DNA from: Branchiostoma floridae
Taxonomy: Eukaryota; Chordata; Leptocardii; Amphioxiformes; Branchiostomatidae
Assembly: GCF_000003815.2 (NCBI RefSeq)
Contig: NC_049986.1
Location: 6,978,028-7,042,027 of the forward strand
DNA: 64,000 nt
Direction of reading: 5' to 3'
This document shows positions 38,601 to 48,090 of this stretch, one piece after another. The notes beneath the pieces are model-generated. The model made no database searches and was not told the origin of the DNA. It worked only from the letters and a program-made list of their open reading frames with translations. How positions within the stretch are numbered: position 1 is the stretch's first letter; each line of letters opens with the position of its first letter. Made by a program: the position numbers and the translations under genes.

Positions 38601-41600
38601 TTCTTGTTGACTAATTGTTAAGGAGATGGAGCTTGGAATCAGTTTGAATCGCCAAATAATTATTTCCCAAGGATACGAGGAAACATTAGGAACGGTCCCT
38701 AATGCCCCCTCCTCCGGCCCCGCTGCACGATGATTTCTTACCACCGAGTAGATGTGTTGCCAAGGCTCATCAGAATTCTTAAAACATAGAAAGAATACAA
38801 GAAGGCAGACTTTTTACTTTGTCTTCTCTTAATAGAATAGAGAGTGATATGTACTACCACATCATGGGATACATTGACTTGGTGATTTCTGTTTTTTTTC
38901 TGCTCAAAGTGTATTTTTTCTGGCCCAGGGACCAGAACGCCTCGATGGCTAGTGAACATCTGGGAAGCATTTTCCCTTGGCCTGGTGTGGCCCGGAGTGG
39001 CCAAGAAGTCTCTACCAGACTCACGCTGGCTACTACACACCAGGGGAGTTTTGCTACTAGCCTGAATACCAGACCCCAGCCCGATCTCAAAAAATATCTA
39101 TCACGCGATAGATTTTGCTACTAGAGGGTTTGGCCGGTCGCGTAGCCACTCCGGAGGGAACATAAAGCATGCACTGACTCCCTTGGCCAATTTCCCGATT
39201 TTTTCCCCCCGTTCTACCCTCCCTGTACTCCGCAGGAATTCGAAGGCCTGGTGGAGGCTAGTTGAAATGCCCGATCCGGCTTTTTCTGGGGAGACAAGAT
39301 CAGTGATTTTATTTCCAACCGTACAAACCGAAAGAAATTATCAGCCGCTGCAGATATCACAAAATCCTCAATTCATTCATGTCAAACTTACAAGTTTTTG
39401 TCTCTCTCGCTCTCTCATTTCTCTTATTATTACTTTCAAACACAAGTTAGTGATGCACCAATATCGCCCTGCCAAAATTCTGTCCACGGCTGTGATTGAA
39501 TGCACGCAGTGCTTTGTTTGATTTTACTAACATAAGCACGACTTTTCCAGTACCAGCAATCCATTTTTTTCTTATAAATTTCGCAATACGGATAGATGTT
39601 GGCATGCGCAACAGTTGTATACCGTCACCGTGCGTGGTCTGTGCTCTGGAGTGGTTGAGCTGTATAGTAAGGCAAAGTATTTCGGGAGTAAACGGTCCCA
39701 AGCATATCATATCGGTTGTACGCCGGTCTCCCTGGAGACCCAGTAGGATACCTCCCACCAGAAAACCTAGGAGTAGGCTGAGTTTTGTTTGACCCTCTAA
39801 ACTTTCTGGTATCCTTGTATCCAGTCTATTGTAGCTTGGCCAGGCTCTCTTCGGAAGTGAGTTCCGCCGCAGGGTAGTATTTCGAAACCGGCCGGGAGAA
39901 GTTTTACGCGGCGGGACTAGGGATTATAATTTCTGATCGACTCAGAAAGACAATTGTACATGAAAGTGAAAGTAGAGAAAGTTATTGTTTAGAATTAGAA
40001 TCTATAGTCGTCCTGTACTTTAACCTATGATAAGGAGATACTCTCACATGTTTCAATTTGCGTTGTCTTTCCGAGGACTCCTAATCATTTTAGCTTGGCA
40101 CGATTTGTACAGTATAATGAGTATGATTTTTAATCTTTTATCTTTAGCATGTTAATTGCAGTCTTACTTAGAATCAACGGTGACCATCTATCTGATCAGC
40201 CTTGTCACAAACGTTATTGCAGGTGTCGGTTGGACATTATTCAGTTACATACCATACTCTGCGTTTTATTTATTTGTCCAGCCTTCCTGACCACTTAGAT
40301 TTCATAATGAAAGCAGCTTTTCTTTGGCCAAACGTTTTTTGCTCGCGGCAGTGTTAGAGTTCCCAGATGATGTCATCCATGTAATGTAATCAACATGGCC
40401 AGGGGTGCCTAAGCATTTGCACGATCCCTATGAAATTCGTACGAATATTATGTGATACACACGAATCACTATGCGAAAACGCACGAATATAATGAAATTC
40501 GCACGAATCACTATGCGAAATCGTACGAATTTTATGAAATTCGCACGAATCACTATGTGACACACGAGCCTTATGTGATTTGCACGATCCTTATGCGAAA
40601 TTGCGCAACCACTGGCGGGGTCACGTGACAAACGGAGCGGGATTTTCAAGATGGCGGCTTCGCCGCTTCGGCGACTGAAAATACGATGTAACACGCCGAA
40701 ATGAAGCTAAACAGTAGCTCACAGGCTATCAAATACATCTTTGCGACGGTAAATGTCCATTCCATGCCTTGAAATATAAATATCTCGGGTAGAAACGCTC
40801 AAAATCATGCCTCCTCCCGGCCGCCGTTTTTGCATAAGGATCGTGCAAATCACATAAGGCTCGTGTGTGTCACATAGTGATTCGTGCGAATTTCATAAAA
40901 TTCGTACGATTTCGCATAGTGATTCGTGCGAATTTCATAATATTCGTGCGTTTTCGCATAGTGATTCGTGTGTATCACATAATATTCGTACGAATTTCAT
41001 AGGGTTCGTGCAAATGCTTAGGCACCCCTGATGGCCTTACACAACAAAATATACAACACGGAGGGGCGCTGACCCCGTTCTGAGCGGGTCGCTACGCCTA
41101 TCTTTGGTAATCTCCAAGCAGATCCCACGGTTGCATAAGATAAGTATTAAAAGCTGCCAGAGGAATGAAGCTGGCCTAGGTGTGTGTATGCCTCCAGTCT
41201 CTCTTCTTCAAATCCAGTAGACGTCCGAATATCAAATGCAGATATACTATAGAACATTTTGGACAGGCCTTCAACACTCCTAGCCTCTACCAGGCTTCGT
41301 GGTTTGATGGTCTAATTGTCGAAATTGGACAAATAGAGTCACCGTACGCTAGGGGAGTAAGCCGGCCGAGAAGGTCCATTTTTGTGGTTTGAAAACCCCA
41401 CATAATCCTTGTGACAGTGTGTGCAAACAAATCCCATACCACTCCAGCTAACAGGTATGAACATACATAAGTTCTCAATATTGTTTGTGATAGATTCCAG
41501 CGCATGGACCAGCATGGCATTGGTCACACTTTTTTTCCTGAGGCAGACCAGGGCAGAGATGCATCGCGCATCTGCATGTTTGTTCTTTAGGCCGGGGAAA

Positions 41601-44600
41601 GTTGATCCCTTGTAATGGTTAATATATGCACCACGAAGACGGCCTTCCGCTCCTGGGGCCAGGGGGTAAGGTTCCCATGGTTCCACTGTCAATCACGGTA
41701 AACAAAGTCGGATCTGGAAAGCGCTCAAAGAGACTCAGATAATGAACTCCGCCCTCTAAGGGGCGTACCCTCTAGGGTAGGCCTATCAGAAAACTCCGAC
41801 TGTGGGGTGGCTGTCGCACGCACGTGCCACTTCAAATTGATGAGAGGGCTGCCGGCAACGTTAGGCAATGTAAACAAAAACGTTACACATGCTTCATTTG
41901 AGAAGATAGCAGTTTTCGGATCCTAGAGGATCTCAGAATATATCAGAAAACTGCCATTAGTTCATTGAAATAAGCTTAAGCGTCCGGCTGAGTTTGTAAC
42001 GGAGAGCGCCAGAGTTGTGTCCTTTTCCTAGAAATTTACACGAAAGATTACGCGGCGCAAAAAAAAAAAAAAGTCGGCGGCGACTTCTGACAACGCTAGG
42101 GGTCCAGTTGACCCCCCACCCCTACGTTACGATCACGGCCATTTCGTAACGACCGCATGAGCATTTCCCCCAAATTTCTTCCGATTTTAATACAATTTTA
42201 CACATCATCAGAGGACCGTTATTTTCCGACCTTTACAAATAAAGCCTCACAGACATGACACAAGACAGAGATGGTTCATTCAGGAATAACATAAATAAGA
42301 CAGCTCGCCTTTCAACCGAGTCCTTCGTTCAGCTCTAACTGAGAAGCGAGCATTCCATTTCTCGTCAGCGTCGGGTTTTGCGCATTGCGATACCCAACAC
42401 CGTAGAAGTCGGAGGGTTCTGGGTGGAATGAAATCGCTCCCCTGGCAGTTCAAAACCCACCACAACCCAAAATAACCCGACTCCCGGCAGCGTTGAACCC
42501 AATTACCAGACAGTTTGCTTCCGTCAGGGTCGCCGCCGGTGGGTTCTGCCGGGTTCGCCAGCGGGTTCTACTGGGTTCGTTTCCATGACAACCGCCATAC
42601 CGCGCGCCGCCGGTGGGTTCTGCCGGGTTCGCAAGCGGGTTCTATTGGGTTCGTTTCCATGACAACCGCCATACCGCGCGCCGCCGGTGGGTTCTGCCGG
42701 GTTCGCAAGCGGGTTCTATTGGGTTCGTTACCATGACGACCGCCATCCCCGGCGGGTTCTGCCGGGTTCCCGCCGGTGGGTTCTAGTGGGTTCCCAGGCG
42801 GGTTCCGGCGGGTTGAGGAACTCATTTTGACCCGATCTTAGTGGGTTAAAGTGGGGTAAAACGGCCAAAATGGACCCACTTCAACCCTGGAAGTGGGTCC
42901 AGTAGGGTTCTAGAGGGTTCATCGGTCTCAGGGCTCGGGTTATCTTGGGTTCACCTAGTGAGTGAACCCTAGGGTTATTTTGGGTTTTGGACCCTCCAGA
43001 ACCCACACAATTTTACAGAGGTTATGTAGCAACTGTCAACTCTTGATCAACTCTTCATTTACTTCCAAACTGGTTAACTTTCTCTGTAATAATGTACTGC
43101 TTCTGAATGTGATACAGTTCCCATGGATGAAGAGGGCATTGATGTGGACCTGTTGGATAGACTGCTGGAAGAGCACAAGAAGTTATCCACTGTCAGTGTG
43201 ACGGAAGAGCGGCCCTTCTGGACAATGCTGTACCTCATCCCTACATTCCACAACCCAACAGGACGATGTCTCTCAGAACGTAAATAACAGTATTTTTATG
43301 ATCGAAAGCTTGTTTGTAAGCGTTTTATTTTTTTTAGTACGGATATAGAACATAATGGTGTAATGTAGACTTGCAATGCATGATTGTGTTGCTGTCTGAG
43401 CTTTTTAATGGTTCATGCATGTATGTTGGACGTAAAGATAACAAAATGATAAACTAGTCTTCAAGTCTTGGGTACAAACTGGTGTAAGGACATACAGAAC
43501 AGAGCTGTCTCCAGGACCTCTTCTGATTTGTCCTGGGGAAAATAGCTTGTTGGAACAGACAGAAATTCCACCCAGTTCATCAAAATATTTTGAATTGATG
43601 ACATGAAATTGATGAAAAAGTAGTTTTATAAGGCTTAAAATGACAGGCTAATCAACAAAAATCCAGTCCTTAACAATAAGTGGGACAGGAAAAATTAAAG
43701 CTTGCGACAGCACTTCTGATTTTCTTCTAACAGTGACACATTTTTAAAGGTAAGCACACATATCTCCAAATTTTGGATGGCTATCAGTCCATCTTGTTCA
43801 CGGGCCTTGTCTCGCGAAAGTGCAAGACTAGGTTGAGACTTGCGTGGATCTTCTGCCCCTACACTGATCAATTGTGCTATACAGTGCACCTTACATACTG
43901 TAGATTAATCTGAAGGCTCATGATGGTATGTTTTTCAGGTCGTTGTAGACAGCTTGTCCAGGTTGCAAGGAAGCACAACATACTGGTGGTCTGTGACGAC
44001 GTGTACAACACTCTGTGCTATGAGAGGGACCCCCAGGGCAACTTTGTAACTCCGCCCCCTGCGCTCATTTCATTTGACCAAGAGACGGACCCCGGTTTCC
44101 ATGGCAACGTGGCATCCAATGGCTCCTTCAGTAAAATCCTTAGCCCTGGACTGAGACTGGGGTGGATACAGGCACCAAAGAAGATACGCAGCCTGATAAT
44201 GAACAGGTGACTAAATTTTTCAGCTTGTGGTGGCTAGGGCTGTGTACCTAAACAAATTTCAGGCTCAGGTACAGGTACACGGGTTTAGGTACAGCTCTGG
44301 ACCTGCACCTGTACCTAAAAAAATTTAACCAAGTATATGTAAGTTAAACATGTAGCTAACTGTCTTTTCTAGTGATAAATTGTCATCTTTGTATTTGGAA
44401 TTACATGTTTGAGTCTCAAAACAATTTCTTCTGCAATTTTTCTTAAGTTTCAACTGCAAGATTATCACCATTGTCATTGTTGATTCGGGATTTACTTGTC
44501 CATCAGTCTTAAGAAGTAGTGTTTAATAGTGATTTAGTTTGTTTAGGTACAGGTACAGGTACAGGTACAGGTACACAGATGTTTAGGTCCGGACCTGTAC

Positions 44601-46625
44601 CTAAACATTTTTTTAGGTACGATACGGGTACGGGTACCTATACCACAAGTTTTGCAGCTTCAAGAAAACTTGTGCATGCACAAGTTAAGTGTCCCAAAAG
44701 ACATTATACAAATTAAACAGCACATTTGGAGTGCCTTAAAGGCATGGAGCCTGAATAATAACAGCTTTTGCAGTAAGGTAACATAAGAATAATGATTGTT
44801 CTGTTGTCTTTGCCTGGAGACACTTGTGTTAAGTCTTGAAGGTGGAGTTATTGAAATGTTTACATACCTCATCTATCATCAATGAAGGTTAGACATCTTG
44901 GTTATACAATATGCTAAATAATAGTAACTTATGATCAAGTAATTGAATATGATTTTTTAAAAATCATCTCTGTCTTTTCTCAGTTCATATTGTGACAGTG
45001 GAGGCTCCTTCAATAACTACACCTCAGGAATCATTGCCAGCGCCCTCCAACTGGGACTTGTTGAACAGCACCTGGGCAAAATCCAGGACATCTATGCAGT
45101 AAGTTCACAACTTTCCAGGGCTATTGTCATATAGCCTGGTGATGTTAGTCTTTGCTTACCCGGTAGTTTTATGAGGAGGTTATAGCAACTGACAAGAAGT
45201 TATCACACCATATACATCAAGAAACAGGTGGATTAGTAATGTAATTATTATCATATACATATGAAGCACATGCAAACTGACACAGTTACATTTCTGTATA
45301 ACACATATATACCTTTAAAAAACTTTACGCCCCACCTAGTTGATTTTTTTTTCTTTCTTTTTTTTACTCTTACGTCTTCATTAACCTTTAATTCTTTTAA
45401 GTGCAGTTACGGTACTTTTAGACATTAGTGTTACCAAGATTGTTATTATTATAATGTTCTTGTATTAACATACTTAGTCTTCTTCCTTTCAGGACAACAT
45501 GAATGCTGTACATAAGATAATCACAGAGGAATGGCCAACAGGGGTTTCCTGCCATTTGCCTAAGGTAGAAAGGCCTTTTTGATAAAGTCCATGTCAATCT
45601 TTTCACTAATAAAGGTATCTTGCATTATTACAGTTAAGAATATGGAATATTTATTTATCTTATGAATGAATGAAATGTGTTGTCATACCACTAATATGCA
45701 GATCATTCACTCCTGACATATTTTATCTCCTACACCCAGGGTGGTTTCTTCATTTGGGTGGAGTTTCCCCAGGGTTTCAGCTGTGCAGAGCTGAAGGAAA
45801 CCTGCATCAGGGACCACAATGTGTCTTTCTATGTGGGAAGCATGTGAGTTTTACTCATTTGTCATTTAGGTACAGGTCCGAAATACTGCAACATTGATGT
45901 AATGGTAGTCTGGTACTGCACCTAAATAGGCTAACACATAATGTTTTAACCCATTTTGTTTCTAAGGACTTTTCTACAGCAAAGATGGAAATTTAATATC
46001 AGATGAAGTTGAAAAGATTGAATAGTCATTGAACTCTGCACCTTTTGTTATTTGAGGTCATCTGAAAAACTAGCCTGATTTAATCTCGCTTATAGCAGCC
46101 CACCTGGCATCTGGCCGACATCTAGAAGCTAACTCTGCAGAGAGGGGCCAGTTAGAACTTACAGCCCTGGACAGCAGAGTTTGCATTATACAGATTAAAT
46201 TTAGTAGTCAAAAGCATAACCTCTGCATAAAATGTAAACAAACATTGCATTTGATTGCTTTTACATGTTTCTGTCATCATCAAAGGCCACAGGTTACTTT
46301 GTCAAATAAATTTTAGTTTAGGTACAGGAACAGGTGGGGACTTAAACTGCTGTATCTGTACCTGATCTGTCCCCTTTTGACACACATCCCCTCTCTATAG
46401 TATATTCAATCAAAAACATTGCAAGAAATTTAAAAAAAACATATTGACATTGGTAGTCTATTTCACTAACTCTTTCTTTGTTGTATGAACAGATGTTCAC
46501 CACAGGGCCTGTTTGGAAACTGCCTGCGTGTGTGTTTCGCGCTGTACGACATGGAAACTCTAACCGACGCTGTGAGGAAGATTGGGCAGTCCGCAAGGCT
46601 GATGATGGAGGCACATACCACTTAG
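17638..46625 (+). CDS. PLP-dependent aminotransferase, class I/II
   Basis: Fold-type I transaminase moving an amino group between an amino acid and a 2-oxo acid; substrate unknown. Nine coding exons with consistent phase: 17638-17793, 18242-18357, 18909-19063, 43118-43279, 43939-44206, 44984-45098, 45493-45564, 45740-45843, 46493-46625; 426 residues, normal for the family. Landmarks: QYGSRNGDVAYRKELASFL near the substrate site; TAGATQGL (PLP phosphate region); HNPTGR (Asn of the NPTG motif); VVCDDVY (Asp contacting the pyridine N, Tyr to O3'); SNGSFSKILSPGLRLGW with the PLP Schiff-base lysine at about K262; and LRVCFA, whose Arg should bind the substrate carboxylate. The start ATG has context ACCATGT. 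An AG at 17619-17620 suggests an upstream noncoding exon. It resembles the 2-aminoadipate/valine-pyruvate (LysN/YdcR-like) branch rather than AST or ALT, but this is by eye. No targeting peptide is evident. Intron 3 is 24 kb. Confidence 0.93.
19460..19680. repeat. GGGTT-rich repeat end, left side of intron 3
   Basis: Begins CCTCTGTAAAAACCTTTGGG, then many GGGTT/GGGTTCTG motifs. The first 30 bp or so is an imperfect inverted copy of 42990-43021 at the far end of the intron. It may be an end of a large element or one of two separate, oppositely oriented copies. Confidence 0.5.
21037..22445 (-). mobile_element. Degenerate repeat element ending GGTTTGACTGTA
   Basis: 21037-21150 (GTATAAATGGTTTCCGTGGT and CACACGCACGCAAAG) matches 26340-26470 in reverse orientation. 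22230-22445, rich in GGTCGC and ending CAGGTTTGACTGTA, matches 25720-25890 in reverse. The two intervals are therefore oppositely oriented, diverged copies of one family with Tc1/mariner-like TACAGTCAAACC ends. The centre is not alignable by eye and no transposase is seen. Confidence 0.45.
22734..22905. mobile_element. 172-bp Mutator-like MITE, 9-bp TSD CATCAATAC
   Basis: Perfect 32-bp terminal inverted repeats beginning TAATCTCCAAGCAGATCCTA. Direct repeats CATCAATAC at 22725-22733 and 22906-22914. A 9-bp duplication with perfect long TIRs is typical of MULEs. Partial relatives carrying TCTCCAAGCAGAT occur at 24759, 25137 and 41110, with a two-ended relative at 56719-56911. Confidence 0.9.
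24757..24790 (+). mobile_element. Solo end related to the 22734 element
   Basis: TAATCTCCAAGCAGATGTGA matches the first 15 bases of the 22734-22905 terminal repeat and then diverges. No opposite end was found nearby. Confidence 0.45.
25135..25210 (+). mobile_element. Partial copy of the TCTCCAAGCAGAT element
   Basis: ATCTCCAAGCAGATCCTACG followed by ATGGCATAAG and, further on, CTGGCCAAGG resembles the 22734 element (CCGGCCAAGAAGG). No right terminus is seen. Confidence 0.5.
25720..26530 (+). mobile_element. Degenerate element beginning TACAGTCAAACC
   Basis: Starts TACAGTCAAACCTGCCCGAG with repeated GCGACCACCT motifs. The family motif reappears near 26490-26535 (CAGCGACCACCTGTCCAACT). It is a reversed relative of 21037-22445. 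The same termini are seen in the compact MITE at 58970-59139. TA-flanked ends suggest the Tc1/mariner group. Confidence 0.45.
26535..26729 (-). pseudogene. Non-LTR retrotransposon reverse-transcriptase C-terminal fragment
   Basis: The minus-strand frame reads TRYYGLSFFLRTIKECNELE then PSVAEAESLSQFKTEL. This fits the conserved tail of CR1/Jockey-type reverse transcriptases (SFFPRTIREWN-L-P, then SLxxFKxxL). Nothing upstream in the frame matches the catalytic part, so it is a 5'-truncated, dead fragment. The call is by recognition of the pattern only. Confidence 0.6.
26826..27262. repeat. GTACG-rich repeat, two local copies plus one at 35165
   Basis: 26826-26972 and 27143-27262 share the order CGTGCAACTSCGTG, ACGTRNGYAAT, TAAGTGGTAAGTACC, TACGAAATCGT and GGATTTGGGAG. 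A third copy lies at 35165-35262 (AAAAACGTGGGTAAATTTTG, TAAGTGGTAAGTACCG). Origin unknown, probably a dispersed transposon. Confidence 0.6.
26989..27120. repeat. Direct repeat A, copy 1 (copy 2 at 27732-27860)
   Basis: Shares CGTTTGGGCTGCG, TTTCACCC, GTCAGTACGGACGACG, AGTGAGTA and GTGTAAGTACGGCC with 27732-27860, in the same orientation about 745 bp apart. The 134-bp MITE at 27579 lies between the copies. Confidence 0.65.
27579..27712. mobile_element. 134-bp fold-back MITE
   Basis: AATACAACACGGTGTATTCC at the left is the exact inverse of the right end (27692-27712). The pairing extends inward through ATCACC/GGTGAT with one bulge. The loop is G/C-rich with its own small hairpin (CCCGCGGG, CCGGCCTTCGGG). 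No target duplication is clear. Confidence 0.75.
29685..30941. mobile_element. 1.26-kb element with about 50-bp inverted ends AAGGTCCCCTCTCA
   Basis: Left AAGGTCCCCTCTCACTAGAC and right (reverse complement) AAGGTCCCCTCTCATTGGAC continue as near-identical inverted repeats through GGGGCACGCTTGCGGCATTG. The A/T-rich middle has no transposase. Flanks TTAAGGTA and AAAAGGTT are at best a decayed duplication. Confidence 0.7.
30811..30894. repeat. 21-bp x 4 tandem repeat
   Basis: Four units of about 21 bp, each starting GGCACCTCTAGGTTT or a close variant, lie just inside the right terminal repeat of the 29685-30941 element. The period is a multiple of three, so frames through it give seven-residue repeats. 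I do not regard these as coding. Confidence 0.8.
31986..32116. mobile_element. 131-bp MITE, ends CCCCCTTTCCACTAGACG
   Basis: Left CCCCCTTTCCACTAGACGAC pairs with right CGTCTAGAAGGAAAGAGGCG as imperfect inverted repeats of about 21 bp. The left end resembles that of the 29685-30941 element (TCCCCTCTCACTAGACG), so the two are probably related. Confidence 0.55.
32457..33770. repeat. 146-bp satellite, nine monomers in a dimeric higher-order array
   Basis: The landmark CGATGTCCGA (or CAATGTCCGA) recurs at 32521, 32667, 32812, 32958, 33104, 33250, about 33395, 33541 and 33687, giving a 145-146-bp period. From the second monomer on, two types alternate: one has CAAACGTTATTGGG, the other AATGTCC with CAAACTTTTTTGGG. 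That makes four copies of a dimer of about 292 bp. Each monomer contains TCCGATTTCCTTCGGA (hairpin). Several contain the palindrome TATCGCGATA. Recurrent 62-66-residue open frames are by-products of the repeat. Confidence 0.95.
40400..41030. mobile_element. 631-bp hAT-like fold-back element, 5-bp TSD ATGGC
   Basis: Arms of about 200 bp (40400-40600 and 40828-41030) are near-perfect inverted copies starting CAGGGGTGCCTAAGCATTTG. ATGGC flanks at 40395-40399 and 41031-41035. Each arm is built of reiterated CACGAATCACTATGCGAAA-type units of about 40 bp. The central loop carries TCACGTGA (E-box) and CAAGATGGCGGC (YY1 consensus, 40647-40658). There is no transposase frame. Confidence 0.9.
41108..41180 (+). 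mobile_element. Solo end of the TCTCCAAGCAGAT family
   Basis: TAATCTCCAAGCAGATCCCA then GGTTGCATAAGATAAG matches the copy at 25135. No opposite end was found. It is 77 bp from the right end of the 40400 element. Confidence 0.5.
42520..42800. repeat. 70-90-bp tandem repeats of GGGTTCTGCCGGGTTCG type
   Basis: Three successive blocks (starting about 42532, 42610 and 42682) share CGCCGGTGGGTTCTGCCGGG, TTCGCMAGCGGGTTCTA, TGGGTTCGTTWCCATGACRA and CCGCCAT, followed by a degenerate fourth block. The surrounding 42800-43015 continues as GGGTTC-rich DNA. Confidence 0.75.
42800..43021. repeat. GGGTT-rich repeat end, right side of intron 3
   Basis: Ends CCAGAACCCACACAATTTTACAGAGG, an imperfect inverse of the sequence at 19460. 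It stops 97 bp before exon 4 of the aminotransferase. Confidence 0.5.
44247..44645. repeat. GGTACA-rich inverted repeats in aminotransferase intron 5
   Basis: TAGGTACAG and its inverse CTGTACCTA occur in two clusters (44255-44330 and 44544-44640); the second includes five consecutive GGTACA hexamers. Related short pieces recur at 45867-45925 and 46312-46365 in the last intron. They look like small palindromic elements. Confidence 0.65.
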
Positions 46626-47847
46626 TACTATAGTCCGGGAGGAGATACCTGGAAAAAAGGTTATTTCGTAGCCCATCCAGTACATAATTTGTATAAAGAG
46701 CCCTAGAGCCATGATGTCCCACCTGGACCATAGAACAACATATCTTAAAAATCATTGGGAGATATCACACTATCATTCTATGATAGTGAACTAAATAAGT
46801 ACGGGTGGGCTACGAAACCACATTTCTACACTACTAAGTACTAGTACTAGGGGTGGGTACAGTGTACCGGTACAAAACTGGGTTTCCTTGTTGGACAAGT
46901 CCAGAAACAAGAGCTTCTGAAAAAAGCTAGTCTTTCGCTTACTTATATTGTGTAGGTAAAATTGTTTGGCATAGTTTGGTCAAGCGTGGGTGCCAAGTCT
47001 GCAACGTTGGCAGCTCTGGCACAGTTTGGTCAAGTGCTAGGTTATATAACTGTTTAGTAAGGTAGTGGTTCTCACAGAGTATATTTTACTTGAACTGTAT
47101 AATAACACAACTGCATGAATGATGTTAACTTTATTCGGATTGTTTCGCTGTTAAGAACGGCTCTGTTACAGTACAACAGGGTTTTATGAAAGTGCACTGT
47201 AGTAATCAAATTTATCAGTAGATGTGTCCTGAATTTCTGCAAGAACAAACAAAGTATTGTCACCATAAACAACTGAACATAAAATATTAACATGGCATAT
47301 ACAGTAATGGAAATATTTTTTTTAATGGCAAGATCATGTGAAAGGTAGATATTTTAAACTAAAACAGGTCCGTGGTATGTTTAATGGAACGTTTCGTTTC
47401 TTTTAGTAACGCAATTATGCTTTTACTTGACGGAGTCGTGACGTCACGCGTCAGACTCACTCCGTCGAGCTCGGTCAGAATCTTCCCTTTCGAAATTATA
47501 AATTAAATGTGGGTAATTCTATTTTCAACGCATCCGAGGGCTACTATTTTGCTGAAAGAAGTTTGTTACACGAAAATAGCCTGAAATTTCTTAGAGTAAG
47601 AAATTTCCGAATACGCCCCCCTCCCACACCATGTCAGATGCGGCGCACGCATCTTACACAATTCTAGATTTTGTAGCGGTGATTTTCCATAAAACAAAGT
47701 AAATGACATGTCAAACTGTTCTCTACAATGTCTGTTTTATTATAACCAAACAGCGAACATGTTAGTTTATAAATTGTATACAATCTTACGAAGAAATCCT
47801 CACCGTTCACATCCGTCTCTGCAAATTCCTGCTTATAAGCCATACAG

Positions 47848-48055
47848 AAACCAAGCAGCACATTCATGGTAGGCCGATACGTATGTCATAACGTTACATA
47901 CCGTCGAATCTGCAGGGTAGAATATCTCGCTAGCACGATATGGCATGGACCGCAAACCAAGCAGCACATTCATGGTAGGCCGATACGTATGTCATAACGT
48001 TACATACCGTCGAATCTACAGGGTAGAATATCTCGCTAGCACGGTATGGCATGGT
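47848..48055. repeat. 106-bp tandem duplication
   Basis: Two copies of a segment starting AAACCAAGCAGCACATTCAT and containing GGCCGATACGTATGTCATAA, offset by 106 bp, differ at only a few bases. It is followed directly by a GGAC microsatellite. Confidence 0.9.
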
Positions 48056-48058
48056 CGA

Positions 48059-48090
48059 CCCGGACGGACGGACGGACGGACAGACGGACA
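48059..48090. repeat. (GGAC)n microsatellite
   Basis: CGGACGGACGGACGGACGGA then CAGACGGACAG. A small hairpin TTTCGCCGC...GCGGCGAAA follows at about 48116-48139. Confidence 0.85.

Larger units (their letters stand above)
19064..43117 (+). other. 24-kb intron 3 of the aminotransferase gene
   Basis: The donor after ATC TCA G (19063) and the acceptor GATACAG (43117) match in phase (1 nt before, 2 nt after), and the protein reads through with no missing motif, so no exon appears to be lost here. Other introns of the gene are 0.2-0.8 kb. The interval is filled with transposon-derived and repeat DNA, itemised separately. I found no intact gene on either strand. Stretches with nothing recognisable include about 23150-24740, 28140-29680, 33780-35150 and 35290-40390. 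Confidence 0.85.

Noticed and set aside
40428-40694. Repetitive frame (IVIRANFI-type repeats)
   Set aside because: It is the translated inverted-repeat arm of the 40400-41030 fold-back element, not a gene.
47664-47867. Minus-strand frame MNVLLGFCMAYKQEFAETDV followed by a GTGAGG donor-like site
   Set aside because: It looks exon-like, but its start lies in the 106-bp duplication, no partner exon was found, and it matches no family I know.
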